64,000 bases of DNA. It comes from Dipteronia dyeriana. Its lineage: Eukaryota > Streptophyta > Magnoliopsida > Sapindales > Sapindaceae. The stretch spans positions 25,251,074 through 25,315,073 of the forward strand of contig CM065299.1 of the NCBI GenBank assembly GCA_032871835.1, written 5' to 3'. The position numbers and the translations under genes were made by a program. The notes under the pieces are model-generated. The model was not told the DNA's origin. It saw nothing but the letters and a program-made list of their open reading frames with translations, and did no database searches. Shown here piece after piece: positions 57,689 through 64,000 of this stretch. The number at the start of each line of letters is the position of its first letter. Position 1 is the stretch's first letter.

Positions 57689-59619
57689 TGTTAGGTTTTA
57701 GTTTGTGTTGGCATTAATTCCATATCAAAATGATGTTTACTTGTAATGATTTAGTTGTTTAGATTCATGATGATTCAAGCTTCAAAAAAGGATGACCAAC
57801 AAGTCAAAGCAAGTTCTAAGTCTTCAAAGAGAAAGGATGTAATTTGGTTCTACAAAGGTATACTAAGACCTTATCTTTCTCTTATAAGGCTTAGGCACAC
57901 ACACACACAATTCATTCATATGTGTCCCTGCATCGTTATGCACCATTATAGGCACACACATACAATTCAATCATATGTGTATTTGTATCATTGTGCACCA
58001 TGTATAACACATTCACACACTTGAAGATGAATGCTCATGCATTGGTATGGAAATAATATGTTTTGGAATATGCATGATTGGAAACTATCTCTATGTAATT
58101 TGCATTCTAGTGTGAATTATGTTTGTGTGTGTATATGTTTGTATAACATGGATATTGAACTTGAATTTAGTCTTAAATCATTCTTGATTGATTTCTGGTC
58201 ATTTCTGTTACTTATACTATTGATTTCAAGTTCTAAGTCAAAAGATACTACAATTTCAACTCATGTTACATACATTGTCTTCGTATTCGTATATCGAGTC
58301 GAATTATTATTTTCTGGGTTAAGTATCTTATATGTCCATGTCCGTGAGAGAGTTACGATTCGTAATCCGTAAACGGATTCAAATTCTGAGTTTGGAGGCT
58401 GGAGAACTGTCGAAGAATACGAGGGAAGCGCGAGGGGATTACACCATGGCCGAAGGCCATGATGGTGTGTAAGCCCGAGATGGCGTGTGGCCATCTCGGC
58501 CGCAACACCTTACTGCCCCAAGATGCCCACGCGCCATCTTGGGGGAGCAATATCAAAGAGGGACAATTTTTTCATTTTGCTCATTTCTTTCCCTCTCCTT
58601 TATAATCTCTTTTCCTCTCATATTTCATTCTAATAAGAAACTCAAACAAGTGTGTAGAAATTTTCTCTCTACATTTTCTCACATTCTAAACACTATAACT
58701 TCTTTATATGAACTCCATTTAAGTGATTCGAAGTTGAGAGTATTTGTCTATTCATCCTCCATCTTTTCTCTGAAGGTTTGAGTGAGTTTTGTTACTGTTT
58801 TTAGAGTCTAAACACACAAAAATGGGACTGCATCTAAATCAACTAAGGTATTGATTTTCTCTCAAAGTTTTCTTTTAAAACTTGGTCAATTGCCTTGGGT
58901 TTTCTTCTTCAACATATATTTGTATATTGTGAGTGTTTTGATTTGAGTTTTGAACTCTTTCAAAGCTAGGTTGAGTTTTAATTGAAATCATACATGTTGA
59001 GTTAGGTTTTGATTTTGCCTATGTTATCACATGTTTGGGATTGTATTGTGCTAGCTTTGATTCTAGGACTATTTGATGATCTTTGATTGATTGATTTTGT
59101 GAAAAATAGTTCCTCACATGTATTAGGCTCTCTTGGCCAAATTCTCACATAATACATGTGTTTATGTTCTTTTGAACTATTCATGTGTTTTGTTGAATCT
59201 ATGATTAGGAATATGCTCTAGAACTTTAGCTTAAATCTAATTGACTTTGTCATATGATTTTAACATGTTTTTGGTTTGTGTGATTTAAACTTGATCTTGT
59301 GATTTATTGAACATATCTTATGATTCAAGTTTAGATCTATGCATGTATCTAGGTTGTGATTATTGTTGAACATATCATACATGATCTAGATTGATTATAA
59401 ATGCATGATTGACTATACAACATTTGATTTGTGCATTCATGCTCATGTCTAGTATTTTCCATAGGATGTGTTGATCATAGCATTCTATGTTGCGTGCTTG
59501 TTTGCGTTTTGCATTCATGATCACCTAGATGCCTTGTGAGAAGGATGTCTTGACAATAGGTGTGAGACCTATGGTGTTGAGTAAGAGGTGTGAGACCTTG
59601 GATTGTCAAGCAAGGAAGT

Positions 59620-59830
59620 CTTGGCTAGAGTCGGGAGGACTCGGATATTTGAGCAAGAAGTCTTGCCTAGGGTTGTGAGGATCCAGATAGGTGAGCGAGG
59701 AAGTCTTGACTAGAGTCGGGAGGACTCGGATAGTTGAGCAAGAAGTCTTGCCTTGGGTCGTGAGGATCCGGATAAGGTGAGCGAGGAAGTCTTGACAAGA
59801 GGTGTGAGGCCTCGGATTGTTGAGCATAGG
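59620..59830. repeat. 42/84 bp tandem repeat in the LTR-type insertion
   Basis: GAGCAAGAAGTCTTGCC and GAGCGAGGAAGTCTTGAC-type units alternate with GTCG(G/T)GAGGA(C/T)(T/C)C(G/A)GATA about every 42 bases, five units in all. Confidence 0.8.
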
Positions 59831-60219
59831 GCGACAACTTCAAGAGTAGGATAAGAGGGTAGTTTCTAGGTGAAGAGGTCGCATGAGAGATTGTGCTTGT
59901 CTTATCTACTAGTGGATTTTGTTTGCCGGTGTCTGCTAGCCCGTGGATGTTTCCTCTTCGGAGGTTTACCACGTTATATCTTGTGTCAACTTTTCTCTAT
60001 CCCTATCTCTCTTGTATTTGTGTTGTGGATAGAACTTTTTATGTAAGTTGACTTTCTTTCTATAATATAGATTGTGTATGTGTTACAATTACTTGTTTGT
60101 ATCACACTTTACTTGTTTTATATATTGATTAATTGTCTTTAATTAATATATATATTGTGATACAAGCAATCTATTTTGTTTGTTTCTAAGGGAGTCGAAA
60201 AATGTGTCTTACCTATTCA

Positions 60220-60232
60220 CCCCCGCCCCCCG

Positions 60233-60280
<48 letters not shown>
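60220..60280. repeat. C-run of 61 bases (48 uninterrupted)
   Basis: An initial CCCCCGCCCCCCG is followed by 48 consecutive C. Nothing else in the AT-rich surroundings resembles it. It may be a true homopolymer or an assembly artefact. Confidence 0.8.
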
Positions 60281-60283
<3 letters not shown>

Positions 60284-60509
60284 TAGCCTTGAGCATTTAA
60301 CCGTGTTTGTATTTTCATAAGATACTTGACATAAAGATTGCAATAGCCAGTTTAATAATATACTTGGCATAAACTGCGATAGCCAGTTTAATAAGATACT
60401 CGACAACAATAATCAAGATAAAGAAGATACTCGGTGAAATTCCTTGAGCAATGTATCAGATCAAAACCACTCGATTTTCAGAATTAGTTAACTCGGGATT
60501 TCATTAAAT

Positions 60510-60600
60510 TCTTTACAAAGAATTGTTACAAAAGAATTGTTACAAAGAATTGTTACAAAGAATTTGTTACAAAGAATTGTTACAAAGAATCTCTACAAAA
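60510..60600. repeat. Short tandem repeat CAAAGAATTGTTA
   Basis: ACAAAGAATTGTT units of 16-18 bases occur about five times with small length changes. Confidence 0.75.
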
Positions 60601-60960
60601 ATTTAAAATATTCTACAAAAATCAAGGTTGTGAAGATTTAGAACTCTTGTCGATACTCGGGTCAGGCACCATTTCATATTCATGGAGCAGACTTTCATTA
60701 GAAGGCCAAGCAATCGTGTCGACCGAATTGTCCATCCATGTACTATAATCTTCTCCTAGGATTGGTCCGACATCAGGCACCACGCCTTCCACGACCGATT
60801 CTTAACTGGCGTAAAAGGTCGAGAGGGAATGCTCGGATGGAACCTCCAAAAGCATGGGATGGGGCTCTTTGCCTCGGCTATGGCAGTAAGCTCTCCACTC
60901 CTTCATCTGAATCCAAAGAGATTCCAAGGACCAATCCACATTATTCTTGATCGACAGGTC

Positions 60961-63011
60961 TCAGTAGGTTTGGGCCTTCTCAGTTGCCCGATTCTTAAAC
61001 TTAAAAAACTCACCAGCTGAAACTAGCCCTCGCTGAAACTCCCGAAGGAGAAGGGCATCGTAGGCAGGGGATCTTTTGAAATAGTCTACCCCTTGGACTT
61101 CGAGTTCCAACATGGCCTCTTTGGATAGGGACTCAACTATCAGAGCTTGGCGTTCCAAATCTTCAATCTTCTGTTCATACGCTGACTTAGACTGCTCTGC
61201 TTCCTGTTCGGCTTTAAGCACTGATTCTTGGGCAGAGGACAAGAAGTTTTGAAGTGACACAACATTCTCCTCTACCAAAGAAGCTCTCTCCTCGGCCTCC
61301 ACTTGCTTCGCCAAACAGTGGTCGACAAACACTTGGGCACTGCCAACGTCCCTAAGATGACTCCAATGATCATCCTCGATAAAAGCCCGATTGGATGACA
61401 TTGCCCTGAGCATATCCTGGGGAGAAGAATAGGAAAAACCTCCCGAGGGTTCAGCCCCTAGATCTTTAACCTCGGGGGGAAAGGAGTCCCTGTTCGGGTC
61501 AGAACGCTAGGGGGAATCTCAGCTCCAGTATCTTCATCACTGGAGTCAATGAATGAGACCACCCGAGGGTCCTTCTGAGGACGAGTGAGAGAATCGACCA
61601 CCTTCCTTTTCTCAGCCCGAGTACGGTGGAAGATGAGATCAGCCGCGGGATCTTCTTGAACATCATCCCGGAAGGATTAAAAAAAAACGGGATCTTTATG
61701 TACTTGATCCTCGGAGGTTTTACCTCCATCACAGGCGTCTGACCGCTCGGCAAGCTCTTTACCAAGACCCTCACTTTACCTTTCCCCGTCATCAGGCAGT
61801 TCTTAAGTATGATCTGTTGGGCCACTCAGACCACTAGACTCTCCTACGGTCAGCCGAACTACTTCCTCGGGGACATATTCGGGGACCAGCTCCTCAACCA
61901 CATCAGGCTCCTCGTCTGACTCCGGCGGGGCAATACCATCCTTGCTTTGACGAGAAGTTTCTTTTCCGCTTGCTTGAAGAATAGACTTCACTTGACGAGC
62001 TTGAAGGTCACAGACGATGTCTGAGTCATACCCTTAGAAGAAAAAAGGAAATTGCGTCAGAATATAAAAGAAAAAAATGGGGGGTTACAAAGATCACTTA
62101 CATCGCCTGCGATAGCCTGAAATCTGGCTAAAGAAGTCGAGCTCTATCGTTTTCATCTCATTGAAAAGATAAGTCATGCTCCTCTTCTCTAGAGTGCGAA
62201 CTGCTGCCCGAGCAAGTCCGGTCAGTTCAGTATCGCTGAATTCAAGCTTTTTCTTGTTCCATACCTCGGGGGAACAAAAAAAATAGGGAACTTTCATCTC
62301 CGTTCGAGTTTTTCCAGCCAAAAGAGTAACTTCGAGTCCGAGATTCCCTCCGATGAAAAACCAACTGTTCTTCTAGTACTTGTTGGATGATGGGAATCCC
62401 CATAGAAAACCCCTCTTTTTGGCGTCATCAGAGGTATCAACTCCTTGATTCACCTTTGTCCCTTCGGGGACCCAGCAATCTGGTAGGTTTGACAAGAGGA
62501 AATAAGTCCTTGTCTTGCCAGACTGCCTTAGTGTATAGAAGTGCCTGATTTCACTAGGGGAAGGCGGCGACAAGTTCATTCGGCTCCACATGTGCCACAT
62601 GCACATCAAGATTTTGTAGTTGTTCGGGGCCAGTTGAGCTGGAGCGATCCCTGCTTCAGCTAGAAACCAGAAAATGAACTGCTGAAGAGGAAGAGTGACA
62701 CCGCAGCAGAGCATGGATCCATAGATTGCCACCATGACATGGAGAGGATTCCATGTAGCTCTATCACCCGTAGGAATCAGAGTAACTGAATTATCCAGAT
62801 CTAATTGGGCACAATATTTCCCGATATCATCTACCCTGACCACATTCGATTAAGTGTCAAACCCACTCGGGCGACCAGCAGAAAAAGAGAGACAAGATTC
62901 TCTGAACGCCTCTTCGACATCGTTCTAGTCAACAGTCTGCTCCCTGATCCGAACGCTACCCGAGTTATGCTTATAGACTTCACTTTTTCTTTGATGTTTT
63001 CCCATCCTTGA
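60961..63011 (-). pseudogene. Antisense extra-ORF region of the Tat element, broken
   Basis: Minus-strand frames read from right to left. The start near 62910 gives LVSLFLLVARVGLTLNRMWSG. A frame at 62843-62373 has WNPLHVMVAIYGSMLCCGVT, FWFLAEAGIAPAQLAPNNYK and FLLSNLPDCWVPEGTKV. The frame at 62321-62094 has EVWNKKKLEFSDTELTGLAR. The one at 61991-61803 is acidic, 61825-61499 is basic, and 61413-60961 is a strong coiled coil (VEAEERASLVEENVVSL). The W-N-P/APxQLxPNxY block is the type seen in plant transposon gag-like proteins, and Tat-lineage elements are known to carry extra ORFs, often antisense. Role unknown. Frameshifts and stops between blocks show decay. Confidence 0.65.
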
Positions 63012-63755
63012 TCGAAGTGGTACCCTGTGATTAGAAACGACAGATTCAGAACTAGATGAATCAGAATCAGAACTAGATACAGAACTAAAACGAACGTCAG
63101 GGTGAAGCCAGAAATGTCTACTTCTAAAAAAGGAGGTTCATCAGGGGGGATTTCCCCCCATAATCTTTGAACGCAGGAAACCAGTTGGAAATCCCCACGA
63201 TCGAACGCTTTGAGAGCTATATTACAAAGTCGAAGATGGGAAATCGGCTCCATTAAAACTAACCTTGAATGAAGAAATCTGATGCAAAATCTTCGAAGGA
63301 GAATGGCGATTTTCTGTGTAAAGAAATCTGAGTAGGAAAAATTTCTGGTTTGAGTCTTTGAGAATGAACCAATGCAACTTCTCAGTGGAGAATTCAAAGG
63401 GGTAATAGCACGAAACCCTAAGACCTCAAGACGGGAAAAATTAATGACATATTTGATGACGTGGGCAGCGTACTGGGAGACGCGTAGGTCATTTCTCATA
63501 AATGGTATCGAAAAGTGAAACGGCAAAGGACACGTGTTAAGAGAAGAACTGGCTTTCGCCGACAGAACTCCAAAACGTCGCCATCATTGAGATATCACGT
63601 GAGGAGGCAAATCGAATTTACAGAGTCACCATTAAGACACGCCATTATGACAAGACATTTACCCTGGCATTAAAGAGATTTAAACATTGAAGAATTGGTT
63701 AAAATACTTTTGCCCGAAACGAAACCCTATTCGGCAAAATATTTTAAGGGGGTAT

Positions 63756-64000
63756 TGTCGTATGTAAATTTCATCAGACGTACACGTCATCGACAAAGAG
63801 GATAAAATTGTCAGGTGGACGTCCAAATAGGCATTAAGAAAATATCTTGCAAGACATCACCAAAGAAGAGAAGCCTGAGTAAACAAGTATTGAACAAAAC
63901 CTACTCAGGGTCAACTGACATCATATACTACTCCGGGTCAATTAAAGATGCTCGAGGATGGTCGATAACATTTTCTACTCGAGATCAGATGACGTCACTC
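63756..64000 (+). repeat. 3' LTR of the Tat element, truncated by the window
   Basis: It begins TGTCGTATGTAAATTTCATC and follows the 5' LTR through GGTGGACGTCCAAATAGGCA and the second TGACGTCA site. About 10-15 differences are visible in 245 bases. Confidence 0.9.

Larger units (their letters stand above)
57689..60317. mobile_element. 2.6 kb LTR-type insertion (possible solo LTR) with 5 bp target duplication
   Basis: It starts TGTTAGGTTTTAG and ends TATTTTCA, flanked by TAAGA at 57684-57688 and 60318-60322. There is no coding domain. A GATGGCGTGTGGCCATCTCGG palindrome-like region lies near 58477-58500, a repeat array at 59620-59830, and a C homopolymer near the right end. Size and TG-CA ends fit a solo LTR of a large Copia-type element, but a truncated element is possible because no second LTR or pol is seen. 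Confidence 0.6.
46282..64000 (+). mobile_element. Tat-lineage Ty3/gypsy retrotransposon carrying nested insertions, cut by window end
   Basis: The 5' LTR is 46282-47171 and the 3' LTR starts at 63756 and runs off the window. The primer site reads ACTGGCGCTAGAAGGAGGGG, typical of Tat elements, and TTTTAAGGGGGTAT precedes the 3' LTR. The order gag, protease, RT, RNase H, second RNase H, integrase, 3' tandem repeats, antisense ORF region also fits Tat. Insertions at 52517-56439 and 57689-60317 account for 6.5 kb; without them the element would be about 12 kb. All coding parts are broken. Confidence 0.88.

Noticed and set aside
59719..59830. Regularly spaced repeats as a CRISPR-like array
   Set aside because: They are contiguous degenerate tandem units in plant retroelement DNA without unique spacers.
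60209..60409. Gly-rich minus-strand frame
   Set aside because: It is produced by the C homopolymer.
62831..63526. 231-codon minus-strand frame taken as one protein
   Set aside because: Only its last part joins the antisense ORF; the first 150 codons look like leader or untranslated sequence.

Overview
This is nuclear DNA of a dicot-like flowering plant. Genes have short exons and GT-AG introns, there is a tau-class glutathione transferase and a CC-NB-ARC-LRR resistance-gene relic, and most of the window is nested plant transposons plus an endogenous pararetrovirus fragment. I cannot name the species. No tRNA, rRNA or CRISPR was recognised.

Genic part (1-24 kb). A four-exon plastid-type gene (110-1832, +; PAP/fibrillin-like) is followed by a two-exon tau GST (3760-2724, -). 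An eight-exon TLC-domain membrane-protein gene (9037-5637, -) is readable end to end but carries a nonsense codon, a lost splice donor, a splice-phase conflict and a frameshift, so I call it a pseudogene. A caulimovirid-like fragment (10388-14140, +) keeps movement-protein-like, coat/zinc-knuckle and protease regions and stops before reverse transcriptase. A possible second viral scrap lies at 5190-5540. From 23940 to 18075 (-) lies a dead NLR gene, split inside its NB-ARC domain by a 2.9 kb Ty3/gypsy deletion derivative (20199-23124). Its 3' end is partly duplicated at 16.8-18.3 kb.

AT-rich transposon belt (24-31 kb). It holds small inverted-repeat elements (24105-24289, 28055-28452), two ~1.2 kb elements with GTGTTTGG-type ends (24636-25794, 28594-29792), and a 1345 bp Mutator-like element with a perfect 9 bp target duplication (26207-27551).

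Mutator-like pair (30.7-45.2 kb). A deletion derivative (about 30690-32855) sits head to head with a much larger element (about 32876 to at least 45180). The large one carries a rightward DUF1985/Ulp1-protease-like gene, a leftward MuDR-type transposase, two duplicated coiled-coil ORFs, an intact small ORF joining an RNase H1-like hybrid-binding domain to a membrane segment, and a dispersed CCTAGG-rich repeat family.

Nested Tat-type Ty3/gypsy element (46282 to beyond 64000). Its 5' LTR, PBS, gag, protease, RT, two RNase H regions and integrase are recognisable but broken. A 3.9 kb hAT transposon (52517-56439, 8 bp duplication) sits inside integrase, with a five-exon transposase interrupted by a single stop. 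A 2.6 kb LTR-type insertion (57689-60317, 5 bp duplication) sits in the 3' tandem repeats. An antisense extra-ORF region (63.0-60.9 kb) precedes the 3' LTR, which the window cuts off at its end.

Little here is likely to encode a working host protein: the fibrillin-like gene and the GST are the two clean host genes. The rest records layered insertions, whose order can be read from which element interrupts which.
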